Origin: Paramecium sonneborni
Taxonomy: Eukaryota; Ciliophora; Oligohymenophorea; Peniculida; Parameciidae
Direction: 5' to 3'
Assembly: GCA_905182985.1 (NCBI GenBank)
Contig: CAJJDN010000065.1
Span: forward strand, 28,522-92,521
Length of the DNA: 64,000 nucleotides
Shown: one piece after another, positions 50,844 through 61,258 of the stretch
Numbering within the stretch: the stretch's first letter is position 1
How the letters are laid out: the number at the start of each line of letters is the position of its first letter
Translations under genes and position numbers: made by a program
Notes under the pieces: generated by a model
Seen by the model: the letters and a program-made list of their open reading frames with translations, nothing else
What the model was told of the DNA's origin: nothing
Databases searched by the model: none

Positions 50844-52018
50844 ATGTAAACACTTGAAGCATTAACAAATCAATTTAGATATCGTAGTCGTAGTAGAAAT
50901 ACTTCTTAAATCAAGTGATAAAAGCTAAAATATAGTAGATTAATAGCAAATTCTACTACTGAAAGTAGCAGTAGTAGTAGTTCTTCTTCTGATAGTAGTA
51001 GTGATTAAAGCAGCAGAAGTAATTCTGGAAGTTCATCAGGATGTCATTTCATATATTAAATTGGAGAAAAGATCGACAAATATATGATCACCAAGTATTT
51101 GAGTTAAGGGACATTTGGAATGGTGTTAGAAGTAACAGATGATTTAGGAATGGCATATGCTGTTAAAGTTATTAGATTAATATTCAGATCTTGAGCCAAA
51201 CTGATCATACAGAAGTGGAAGTTCTTAAATAAATCTAGCAGTTTGATCCATTTGGTGAGGCTGGCATCGTTAAATTCTATGATTACTTCGCTTGGTAGGA
51301 CTATCATTGTATATTACTTGAGAGGGTAGCATATTAAAAAATTAAATACAGCTTGGCCTTAATCTCCATGATTATCTCCAATAGAATTCTCTTAAAATTA
51401 AAGAAATCCAATCAATTTTTCAATAGATAACTAATTCATTACTGTTTATGCATTCCCTTGGCATTACACACACCGATCTAAAACCAGAAAACATAGTTTT
51501 TTCTCATTAAAAAAAGTATACCCAAGTAAATGACTAAGACATCTTGTGAAACTTATTGACATGGGAGGTGCCACATAAGCCAATGAATATCATAGCACTG
51601 TCATTAATACTAGACAATATAGAGCACCTGAAGTAATCTTGAGATGTGATGCCTGGGATACCTCAAGTGACATTTGGAGTCTTGCATGTCTAATTGTTGA
51701 ATTATATACGGGTAAATACTCAAAACAAAAAACCATATAGGAACTGTATTTATTTAAGTAGGCAACAATGATTTACTACATTTGTCTATCATCCAATCTA
51801 TCTTTGGACCTATTCCAAGATGGATGAAAGAGCGATCCAAAATTAAAACATAACTTAATTCTCTTCCTAAACCTAAGCCATAATAATAATTAAATTAATT
51901 AATCAAAGATTAAGATCTTCTTGATTTACTTAATAAAATGTTTTGTATTGATCACTATTAACGAATTGATTGTCAAAAAATTTTACTACATTAATTTTTC
52001 TAAAAGGAATTTATTTGA
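50844..52018 (+). CDS. CLK/LAMMER-type dual-specificity kinase
   Basis: Start ATG 50844 (MQTLEALTNQFRYRSRSRN), introns at 50915-50935 (21, GTG start, contains TGA), 51168-51187 (20, GTT start), 51326-51351 (26), 51516-51538 (23, AAG end) and 51712-51740 (29), stop 52016-52018: 351 residues. Short RS-like and Ser-rich N-terminus, then the kinase: glycine loop LSQGTFGMVLEV, catalytic Lys YAVKIL, HTDLKPENI, the DMG variant of DFG (LIDMGGAT), NTRQYRAPEVIL, and DTSSDIWSLACLIVELYTG. EYHSTVINTRQYRAPE and FYDYFAWQDYHCILLE are typical of CLK kinases that phosphorylate SR splicing factors. The full LAMMER motif in subdomain X is not clear (FGPIPRWMKER in its place). Nuclear role inferred. Confidence 0.85.
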
Positions 52019-52170
52019 ATTTTTATTATATTTTTAAATAATTTTAAGAACTTTATTCTTGTTATTTATTTTTATAATTTTCATTATATCCCAAAATTCT
52101 TTATTCAAAATGGGTAACCTTTCATCAGTTATTAATATTAATTCCTTTACTATTGTAATATTATTTTAAA

Positions 52171-52407
52171 ATGCAAGCAATTCCATCTCATGCATTAAAT
52201 TAATTGATTTTAAATGGAGATCAAAGCCCAGCTCAAGAAGAGAATAGTCCACATTAATTACCATAATCCATTCGATTAAAACAAATATAATACATTGAAA
52301 TGCCAAAAAATAGAATTAAATAAAAGAAAAGAAGCATTTAAGAAATTACGGATGAGTTGCTTCAATGGAAATATTTTCTTGATCATAAATTCCAACATCA
52401 TGACTGA
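52171..52407 (+). CDS. Small hypothetical protein
   Basis: ATG 52171 (MQAIPSHALNQLILNGDQ) to TGA 52405-52407, 78 residues, no intron. Hydrophilic and Gln-rich, with one basic amphipathic stretch (MPKNRIKQKKRSIQEI) followed by ELLQWKYFLDHKF. Clear coding look over its whole length, no family recognised. An ATG at 52110 is in another frame and cannot be joined. It lies 152 bases downstream of the CLK kinase on the same strand. Confidence 0.55.
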
Positions 52408-53133
52408 TTATGATAAATCAAAATTAGACAACATTGATTATTAAACCTTGTAAATATTTTTTGTTAACTTAATAATTTAACTCCTTTACATCCTTAGAGT
52501 ATTTTAATCATTTTAAATTCTATAATTTGATACATTATGTTTTAAATTATATTCATAATCGTAATAAAGACAGAAATTGTACTGTGTTGTTATTCAACAT
52601 AATCCTCATTCTTTTTTATTTTAAATTTTTAGAGAAAAAGTATATTCTAACTTGTTAGATAGCCTATATTAAAAATAAACAAATTATAGTGACTAAAATT
52701 TAATGATAATTATGATGTTAATTAAATAAAAAGGTGAAAATTGATGATTAAATAATCTTACTTCAATATCTTGTAGAAAGAATGGAGATTTAATATCTTT
52801 TAAATCATGTTTAAATTGAGAATTAGAATTATATATTTTATTAGTAATTTTGTTAAAAAAATGCAGCCAATTCTAAAAATTACGAATATTAACATTAATA
52901 TTTGGTAGTTTAATCTTATGATTTATTTCATAAAAAATAAATATCAATATCATTGTATGATGATATGTTATTCGAATAAAAATCTAATTTAATATTTTTA
53001 TTTAATAAATTTTCTCATTTATTATAGAAAATATATAAATTAAATATTAAAGTTATTTTGAAAAAAAAACAAGAAAAAATCTTTGTTTTTATAAAAATTA
53101 ATAGAAAACGATAAAAACATATACAAATATTTT
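52408..53133. other. Convergent intergenic stretch
   Basis: Between the small plus-strand gene and the minus-strand BRCT gene, 726 bases of very AT-rich sequence, frames broken by TGA on both strands. Nothing recognisable. Confidence 0.55.
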
Positions 53134-54846
53134 TCATTGATTTTATTACTTAATATATTATTAAAGCAACCAATCAATGTCCCTGATTTCTATTTAATTC
53201 ATTAATCTACCACCTTTATTAATTTCTAATATTTATTGAAACTTTTTTCCTTTTTTATCAGAGACATAATAATCTAATTCTGATAATTTATAATCAGGTA
53301 ATTTTCCTGTAACTATTTTTGCTAATTCCTTAAAAACAACTTTTTAATTGATGTCTTTTGTTGTTACATAAATCAATTTATTTTTAAGGAATTGAGTTGG
53401 TGTTTATTAATTAGTAGGTTGTAAATGGTACAATTTTTTATTATTAACTTATAATTCCAGAAGATTTTTTTCTAAACAATAATTAACCCATCTATAACTA
53501 TAATACTTGATAGATTATATTTTACAATCTTTTTCTATAATCTAAATAGTTTCTTTGCATTGTTCATGATCAGGTAATAAAAAAATTAAAACAGCCTTTG
53601 ACTTACTTATTTTTAGATTTGAAACTTTGATTTTCATAGGATAAGATAATCTTTCAACTAATGCGCCATTATCATTTAAGGCTGTGATTACAGTCTTATC
53701 AAGAGATGAATGATCGAAAACAAATACTTAACATTATTCAAATAATTTAGTTTTTTTGACAGTATTAGTAGAGAATCTATTGAATGCCAACATATTACTA
53801 TTATTATTACTAAATGATTAAGATTTAAGTCCAAATTTGGAAGTATTATTGTTTTCTTCTCCAAATGCTCTAGAGTCAGGGATTTTACCAAACAAAAATT
53901 AATCTCTTTAAATTTCTTCTTGACTCGCTGGTAAACTATTAACACTTATCTATTCAAAAGAAGATTTAATTCTGACTTAATATTCATCTTCTCTTAATCT
54001 TCTTCTTAATCTAAAACATTCACAAAGCCACATAGGATGAATTACTTAATAAATCTATTAATTAATTTCTTCACTACATCCTTATAAGTAGATTACATGT
54101 GTAACTATTGGGAGAAGAGTGTTTACATAGAATCCATCTCCAGCAGAAATCAATTACGAAATTATTCTTTTAAGATTATCATCTTTAACAGCTATATAGA
54201 TAACACAATTAGTTAAATAACAATATTCAGAAAGTTATACTTTATTTAATGCTTCTAACACACCACTTACTGAAAAGTTTTCAAATAATTCTCTTGTATT
54301 AACTTTCGGTTAATTGTATTAAAAATATTAGGTTGGTACAAATTCTGATCTTTCATAACATTGCATAATCCAATCTGAATCAACTAAATATTTTGTACAA
54401 TTTTTTAATTCAAACTCAAATTAAGAGGCTTTTTTAAATACAACAATATCAGATTATTATATTTCATATTCTACAATACCTTCATTCTTTATTATGAATT
54501 CTTTTAATTTATCAAGTTCACTCTTCATAAAACCTAAAAGCGCCAATTTGATATTTCTAAATGGTTTAAGTAAATATTTTTTTGTATCAAGTTTTTAGTG
54601 TTAATTATAACAATTATACATCCACTCTTTATTTACAACATCAATGTCTAGCCTTTTTGCTACCTTTTATGGCATTCATAATACTTTATATTTGTCTGAT
54701 TAGAAAGCTGAATTACAAACTAAGACATTAACTTAGAATGTCATCCCTTGAGATTATTTAAACCCTATATCTGAAAGTTCTTCTATAAATTTGGAAAGAG
54801 TTGTCTTCTCTTTGGAGTCAAATCCACTTAAACAAATGTTAAGCAT
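53134..54846 (-). CDS. Multi-BRCT protein of TopBP1/Dpb11/Rad4 type
   Basis: Start ATG 54846 (MLNICLSGFDSKEKTTL), one intron at 54664-54684 (21, AAG end, carries an in-frame TGA), stop 53134-53136: 563 residues. Four to five BRCT repeats are readable: residues 1-90 (SDKYKVAKRLDIDVVNKEWM), 100-175 (VFKKASQFEFELKNCTKYLVDSDWIMQCY region), 185-290 (INQQIYQVIHPMWLCECF), 375-470 (CQVFVFDHSSLDKTVI, YSYRWVNYCLEKNLLEL), and 490-555 (NKLIYVTTKDINQ, RDIDWLLQ). A tandem BRCT series with few other domains is the plan of TopBP1/Dpb11, scaffolds that read phosphopeptides in replication initiation and the ATR checkpoint. The linker between repeats 3 and 4 is Ser/Asn-rich. Orthology is inferred from architecture. 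Confidence 0.82.
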
Positions 54847-54913
54847 AAAATAAAATTAACTTTTTAATTTATATTAAGTAAACTCATATTTATGAAATTA
54901 TCAATTTACAAAT

Positions 54914-55782
54914 TCATTGGTTCAAAGAATGCTATCGACTATGATTACTGTAAATATTTTTCATTCCCAAAATTTATTTATTCCAAACTGTTTCCTAATT
55001 TTTTATTTACTAGTATTATTTCCAAGGATCTTCATGTTTAGAATTAGAAAAGAAGGTCTTCCCTGAGGAATTTTATGTACTTATATTAGAAGGACTACAA
55101 CTTTTTTCTAAGAAACTTGATTTTGTTTTAGGAATTGTAATAGTTGTTAATTAAAGATTTCGAATATTCGTTTTAGTAACTTGAGAATTAAGATTACTAT
55201 AAATATTGAAGTTTGAAATGCTCTAACGAGTTTTTGGAACTGACGTTTATTTTTCACTACTTGAACTCAAACTTAAAAATTTGCTGGCACTTTTATTGAG
55301 ACTTGAATTTTAATGAGTTTTGGTTGATTTTAGCTTAACTTCATATTCTTTTAATTATTCTAAGAAACCATCATTAGGATCAACTTAAGGTCTTTAACAT
55401 TTTAATTTGCTTAAAGCTTCTTTTAATGAATAACCTTAACATTTGAGTAGGTAAGCAATAATTAATGAACTTGATCTAGATATACCAGCATAACAATGAA
55501 CTAAAACATTAGTATGTTTAAGATTATCCTAAATAAAATTAGAAGCTTAATCAAAATATCTTATAAGTTGTACTCTTTCACAATCTTCAGCTGCTATCCA
55601 CTAAAAATAATAATGGATATAAATACTAAATGAATTACAGACTTTTCTAATTTGATATCACTAGTATCTATTACAGATAATACAGCACCTACATCGTGTT
55701 TTCTAAGATACTAAGCATCATTAGCTGCATTGATATTTCCCAAATACAATTTGTGACTATCAAGTTCAAAGACACAATTCAT
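54914..55782 (-). CDS. Dual-specificity protein phosphatase
   Basis: Start ATG 55782 (MNCVFELDSHKLYLGN), one intron at 55601-55626 (26), stop 54914-54916: 280 residues. Catalytic domain: LYLGNINAANDAQYLRKHDV, VLSVIDTSD, the general-acid region VIHLWIAAEDCERVQL, and the active site VLVHCYAGISRSSSLIIAY (HCX5R with Cys and Arg intact), then AYLLKCQGYSLKEALSKLKC and RPQVDPNDGFLEQL, all as in DUSP phosphatases. The C-terminal ~125 residues are Ser/Asn/Lys-rich and unstructured. It removes phosphate from Ser/Thr/Tyr, often of MAP kinases; the substrate here is unknown. It lies 67 bases upstream of the BRCT gene, same strand. Confidence 0.93.
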
Positions 55783-55992
55783 TGGACTATCTTGGATTAA
55801 TGTATTTTAAAATACATGAAACAGGTTATTGTGTTTTGAAACTAATTTATGTACAAGTTAAATTCATATCTAACCACTTTGACATCGTTAAATTAACAAA
55901 CAAAAATTATAATTTCTAAATAAATAATTATCTAAATAATATATATATGTCAATTCTGTAATAATAAATATATAACATATTTCTTCACTTTA

Positions 55993-56557
55993 TCAATCAG
56001 ATAGTAAATTTTTAAATTCTTAATAAGAAATCTAACCTGATTTGTCACGATCCATTTCATTAATCAATCTCTAAGTAGATATTTATGCATCTTTACTTCA
56101 ATATCAATTGTCATCTTAAAATCAGATTTAATAATCTATATAATTATTATGTTTACTTATATTAATTTTGTTGCATCTACAGTCCCAGACTTATCAGCAT
56201 TTCCACCCATAGCTACAAATGCATCCACTATTTAAATGTAATTCTTAACTTACATGTATCATCTTCTTCATTATCTTCTTCTATGATCTTATAAATAGCT
56301 ATAGCTCTTTTGAAGTCTTCAAAATCTTAATTCTACTTTATTAATTTACCTATGAATCCTTTATTCTTCACATCAACTTAATTAATCATTTATTATAATT
56401 CCTCTTTACTTGGTTTATGTCCAAATTCTTCAAGTATTTTCTATAACTCTTCTACTTCTAATGTACCATAACCCATTTTGTCATAAGCTTCAAAGGCATC
56501 CTTTGCTGCTTTGATCTCTTCTGGTGTTAAGATTTAATCTGGATTTATTTGATTCAT
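55993..56557 (-). CDS. Calmodulin-like EF-hand protein (outer-dynein light chain LC4/DC3-like)
   Basis: Start ATG 56557 (MNQINPDQILTPEEIKA), introns at 56326-56349 (24, AAG end), 56228-56253 (26), 56136-56156 (21) and 56071-56096 (26), stop 55993-55995: 155 residues. Four EF-hand units in two lobes: AFEAYDKMGYGTLEVEEL, VDVKNKGFIDFEDF, GGNADKSGTVDATKL and MDRDKSGQISYQEF. The last has a full set of ligands (D, D, S, Q, S, E); the first two are degenerate. The LDAFVAMGGNADKSG and FKMTIDIERLINEMD stretches recall Chlamydomonas LC4/DC3-type axonemal calcium sensors more than calmodulin. Role as a ciliary calcium sensor is inferred. Confidence 0.75.
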
Positions 56558-56625
56558 ATATATACTAATTTATATTATAAAAACTCTAATTTAATAGAAC
56601 CTATATGATTATTATATAATATTAA

Positions 56626-57620
56626 TCAAATTGGAACAACCATGGTATTCCAAAGTCCACAAGTATTTTTACCTCTTTCAAGATAAATGTAACCTGAAGA
56701 ACCCCATGTATTAGCCCAAGAATTCTTTACTATTGTAGCAGTTTGAGTAAATCCTACTGCTAAAACTGCATGATTAAGATTATCTCCACATTCATCAAAA
56801 TTAAAAACTTCTCTATCAGCAGGTTTATAATTTTTCCATTATCCTGCATCAACACCAATAGACACTGGTTAGACTTACAATGCTTGATACAATGCCCATT
56901 CTGAGATTTCTAATACTTTTGATCCTTTAACTTTATATACTCCTCCTTTCACTAAGCATTCCGATCCTTAAACTCCTTCCTATTTCAATAATTAACATTA
57001 TTTACATATGGATAACCTTCCTCTGTTGTTAAACCATTTCTCTTAACGAAATTTAATGCTCTATAAGGCATACCTCCATTACAACCAAAGTTTAAATCTA
57101 CAGTCGTTGAACAATCTATTAATTATTATTCAGATAATGAAGGTAATTCTCCTGTTGTAACTTTGAAAAATCCTTCCAATACACCTGTTGTACTAAATGT
57201 CCAACATGATCCACATTTTAATTAATTCTTAACTGGAGTTACTGCTCCAAAATCTCTCCAATCAATTTCTTTAGGATCTGCTGTTATATGTGAAAAAGAT
57301 TCTCTTGGTTCATTTACATAATCATCTGGTGAATATTTTAATGTCAAATATTGTTCTCTAAATTCTTCATCTGTTATATCAGCAAATTAAGTTTCTCCAT
57401 ACACTTATCTACCTAATTTAGCATTCTATTTTGCTATTTGTTCTAGTGTTTACATATAAACCTAAAATCTATATTAATCTTCTGCAGCAGAGTATTATTT
57501 ATTGTAACTCAATTTATATTCCTTATACTTCTGCTTTAAATCAACAGAAACAGAATAATTCAAATTGTAAAGAGTCCCTATTACTAAAACAAGACCTAAT
57601 GTTAGAAAAGCTTTTTCCAT
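56626..57620 (-). CDS. Cathepsin L-like papain-family cysteine protease
   Basis: Start ATG 57620 ([18 protein letters not shown], signal peptide), one intron at 56980-57005 (26, contains TGA), stop 56626-56628: 322 residues. The propeptide (residues ~25-105) has ERFNIN-like spacing ([20 protein letters not shown] ... [10 protein letters not shown]). The mature enzyme begins near [20 protein letters not shown]. Catalytic residues: Gln in [13 protein letters not shown] with Cys in GSCWTF, His in [10 protein letters not shown], Asn in [20 protein letters not shown] matches cathepsin L. Expected in food vacuoles and lysosomes, where Paramecium digests bacteria. It follows the WHTH gene with 37 bases between, same strand. 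Confidence 0.96.
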
Positions 57621-57657
57621 TAGAAATATTAATTAATTATCAACAATAGATCATATA

Positions 57658-58980
57658 TCACTAAATAGAGTTTATGATGACATCATCGTCGAAAACCAAC
57701 TCATTTCCTCTCTGATTTTCTGAAAATCTATCCTCCAATAATTAGGATAAACTGTAACAACCAACTTCATAATTTTAAAATTATAAAGGATTCTGTGTCA
57801 TCTATGTTGCTTTTACTATTTTAATTTATGTTTGATCTTTAAAAACATTGGTTCCCTTCCAAGTTTCATATTTTAATAAAATATTTTTTGATATTGGTTC
57901 AAGCTTTTCTTAAACCAACTATATAATACTCATTGACAATCTATATAAATTAAGCCATGATCCTTAAAAATTTTAAGGATTCCATCTTTCCTCTTAACAT
58001 GGCCAAATCTAAGAGTCTGGTTCATATTTAAATAATTTTTTATAAAACATAAGTGTTTGTAAATAGAAATTTTCTACTGTCTTCTAATTTCCCAAATTAG
58101 CAGGATTATGATAAATAAATCTTTCAAAAATTGTATTACAAAACTAACGATATTGTTTTGTCATACATTAATGAGTATGCCAAACTTAATCAACTTCTTC
58201 ACTAGGAACTAAAATAGTTTGAGAATATTTCATCATTGTCATAAAGTGACAATATTCATAAATATATTATTTTGCTAATTGTTAACTTAAGCAATATTTA
58301 TGCATCATTATTAATTCTAAATCACGAGGTATAAATTGTTGTATTTTCTTGAATAATAAGTCAATATTCTTATCGCAGATTTATTTTGTTTAAAATTTTT
58401 ATGTTTCTTTCTTACATAAATTCAATTTTATCTACATCATAAGATTTAATATAAATTCAAAAGTAATTGTTTCTTCATTCACTATAGAATCATGAATATC
58501 CCTTATTACTTATTCTAATACATATTAATTTACCCAAATGATAAATTCTGATTCTATTGAATACATTTTATCATCATATTCAGGTAACATCTTTTACAGA
58601 ATTTTGTAATGCAAATTCTGTTGATTGTATTCTCTGTCAATTATATATCCTACAAGCTTTTTACAAATTGTAATGTAATTTTATGAATATAATATTGCCA
58701 TTTGCCAAACTTAATCTAATAATGGTGGTGCTGAGATTCTTGAAATTATTCCTTTGTCTTATACTTAAATCTTCTATTCTTTTATTAATAATGCATTCTC
58801 AAGTAAAAATTTTTTCAAGCATATTTATAATTGGTAAACGGTTTTTGTGTCAAGCATAAGTTCTCTTATCATACGCTATTCAAGTGGAAATTCTTATTTA
58901 GAGTCATTAAAATTAAAAATTTGAATTTCATGAAGCATATCTGCATAACGAATACTACTTTTGCAACAATTATTTCCCAT
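57658..58980 (-). CDS. GRDP-like protein with WHTH motif (DUF1399 type), N-myristoylation signal
   Basis: Start ATG 58980 (MGNNCCKSSIRYADML), intronless, stop 57658-57660: 440 residues. The MGNNCCKSS start has Gly2 plus CysCys, a standard N-myristoylation and palmitoylation signal, so it is probably membrane-attached. Around residues 70-120 is one copy of the glycine-rich-domain-protein-like module (ISAPPLLDQVWQMAILYSQN), and around 270-330 a second with the signature LVPSEEVDQVWHTHQCMTKQYRQFC followed by FERFIYHNPAN; in the first copy WHTH is replaced by WQMA. This module occurs in plants, fungi and social amoebae; biochemical role unknown. The end carries an acidic DDDVI patch. No other domain. 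Confidence 0.8.
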
Positions 58981-59439
58981 TTTATTCTTATTATAATTTT
59001 TCATTTGATTTTCCTTAATACTCATCCCATGTTAAAAAGGAAACTTTTGTATCAAAAATGTGCACAATTCTTTGAAAATTTTAGATCATTTTCTTGTCAA
59101 AAAAAAAGAATTTTGTATATGGTTTATTTTTTTTTAGATTTAGATCTTAGATTGATCTTTATTTAAAATAAATTCCTTATAATTTAATGTATCATAATAA
59201 ACATTATAGTGTTGATGTTATATAAATATTTTTTTTTATTTTGATTTATTAAATAGTATGATAATAATAATAATGATTTAAGAAAAGAAAGAATAGTTAT
59301 AGTTAGAGATGGAAATATTAAAAAGAATAGATTGTAATAATAAATAGGAGAATTGGAGTGATTATTTTAAAGAAAGTATTTTATTTATTATTATTTATTT
59401 TAGATTATATTAAAATCTTTAATTTTCATTTTTCAAATA
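58981..59439. other. Divergent promoter region
   Basis: 459 bases between the WHTH gene (minus) and the uS19 gene (plus), AT-rich, no supported gene. An open frame on the plus strand at 58831-59166 overlaps the minus gene and is a shadow. Confidence 0.55.
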
Positions 59440-59935
59440 ATGGCAGAATAAACATAAGATAAATAATTTAAGGGTGTGAAAAAGTTTACCTACAGAGGAT
59501 TATAATTAGAAGAGCTTGTCAAATTGCCAATGGATAAATTGGTTGAATAATTCAGAGCAAGATAAAGAAGAAGAATTTCTAATTAAGGTGAAAAAGTTCA
59601 TGCCTTTTAAAATTTAATGAAGAAAGTAGTGAATATGATAAATAAGTATAGATTCGTAAATCAAAGAAAGAGACATTACCAGGAGAGAAACCAAAACCAG
59701 TAAAGACTCATTAAAGAAATACAATAGTAGTACCAGAGATGGTTGGTTCAATTGTAGGTGTTTATAATGGTAGATAATTCAGCAATGTAGAAATAAAGTT
59801 TGATATGATTGGAAGGTATATGTGAATGCAAATGTAAAAATTAGATATTTGGGTGAATTTTCATTGACATATAAACCAACAAGACATGGAAAGCCAGGTG
59901 TTGGTGCTACAAAGGGATCATAACATACAGATTGA
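59440..59935 (+). CDS. RPS15: Cytosolic small-subunit ribosomal protein uS19 (S15e)
   Basis: Start ATG 59440 ([19 protein letters not shown]), introns at 59626-59651 (26) and 59816-59844 (29), stop 59933-59935: 146 residues, the usual length. Diagnostic blocks: [69 protein letters not shown], and [20 protein letters not shown]. uS19 sits at the head of the 40S subunit near the A site. The C-terminal ATKGSQHTD matches eukaryotic S15e. It converges with the MAPK15-like gene, 61 bases apart. Confidence 0.97.
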
Positions 59936-59996
59936 TATTATATAGTATATAAGTACAATATAAATTGCAGTTAATATGAAATGAATAAAAATAAGT

Positions 59997-61190
59997 TCAT
60001 CTAAATTTTTCATCAATTTGATACAGTTTCTAAATCTTAGGACTTTAAATAGGAGAATTAACTTTAATTTTTGTCATAGTCTTTTATTTAAGAGCTGAAA
60101 TGGGAGTGGATTCTTTAAATGATTTCTTTCTACTAGTATCTAATTATTAATTGAAAGAATTATTATTAGAAGGTTATTCAATCTTTTTTCCTCTTTCTCT
60201 TAAGATATTTTAAAACTCTTTAAAGGAACTTTCTTCTATTTAAAAAGGAGCTATGGGTTTTTTTAATTCACATTTATTAGCAATTTCATTAACATAAGGA
60301 TGTTTTAGAATATCAAGTAAAGTAATTCTTTCACGAGGTTCAAAAGTTAACATTCTTTTTAATAAATCAATAGCAATAGAATCATTACTTATACTAGTAA
60401 ATGCTTTTTTTCTATCTGGTTGAATTCCTTATAAAACATAAGGTGCTAATTCACTTAAATCAGTATCAATAGGTTTTCCAATAAGTTCTACTATCTTTTC
60501 AATCTAATTAAAAGTTGAATTGCCAACAAATAATGGATGATGACATAGCATTTCTCCAAAAATACAACCTAATGACCAGATATCTGCTGAAGTATTTACT
60601 TTACCTTGTAATAAGATTTCAGGGGGAAGATAATGTAGACATGTATATTTAGGATCTTTAATTGGTAATAATTAAGAAAATCCAAAACCTATCAATTTTA
60701 TTTAGCATTCTGAATCAACTAATATTTTAGATGGAGTCAAACTTAAATGAACTAATCCACCAGAATGAATAAAGTATAGAGCAGTTACAATATTGCATAA
60801 AATTATTTAAATGTGCTTCTATTATTAATATATTTATATAAATACAGGCTGCAATATTTTCACTTTTATCAATGAAATCAAATCCATTTCTACAAAGTCA
60901 TAAATAGTGTATTAATCATTTCCCTTATTAATCACTTGTAACACTCTCATTATATTTGGATGTTTTGAAATCTCTTACAGAATTACTGTTTCTCTCATTG
61001 ATTTCAAAAGATGTAAAGGATTAGCTGAATAATCAATCTTTTTTATAGCAACTAACAATATTTCAATATATTTAAATACACTATTGGTTTTTCTATCTAT
61101 TGCTTTCCAAATCACTCCTCCAGAAACCTTACGAATTTTTTGAATTATCTCAAACCTTTAAAGCAATTTCTAATCAATGTCTTCAGCCAT
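59997..61190 (-). CDS. MAPK15/ERK7-like pseudokinase
   Basis: Start ATG 61190 (MAEDIDQKLLQRFEII), one intron at 60819-60845 (27, in phase), stop 59997-59999: 388 residues. MAPK-like over the whole kinase fold: VAIKKIDY (Lys about 50), HPNIMRVLQV, YDFVEMDLISLI, IHSGGLVHLSLTPSKILVD, TSADIWSLGCIFGEML, HHPLFVGNSTFNQIEKIVELIG, FEPRERITLLDILKHPYV. The catalytic residues are gone: HRD is HLS (139-141), DLKPSN is SLTPSK (Lys143 is Thr, Asn146 is Lys), DFG is GFG (159-161), the glycine loop is RKVSGGVIW, and there is no TxY activation motif before PPE. IHSGGLVH..L.PSKIL and FEPRERIT resemble the ERK7/MAPK15 group. Another 24-30 in-phase bases near residues 38-46 may be an unrecognised intron. Probably a scaffold or regulator. 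Confidence 0.85.
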
Positions 61191-61258
61191 TCAATTTAAA
61201 TTTTATATAAAAACAATTAAAAATGAACTTAATTAACTTAATTAACTTATTAATCATT

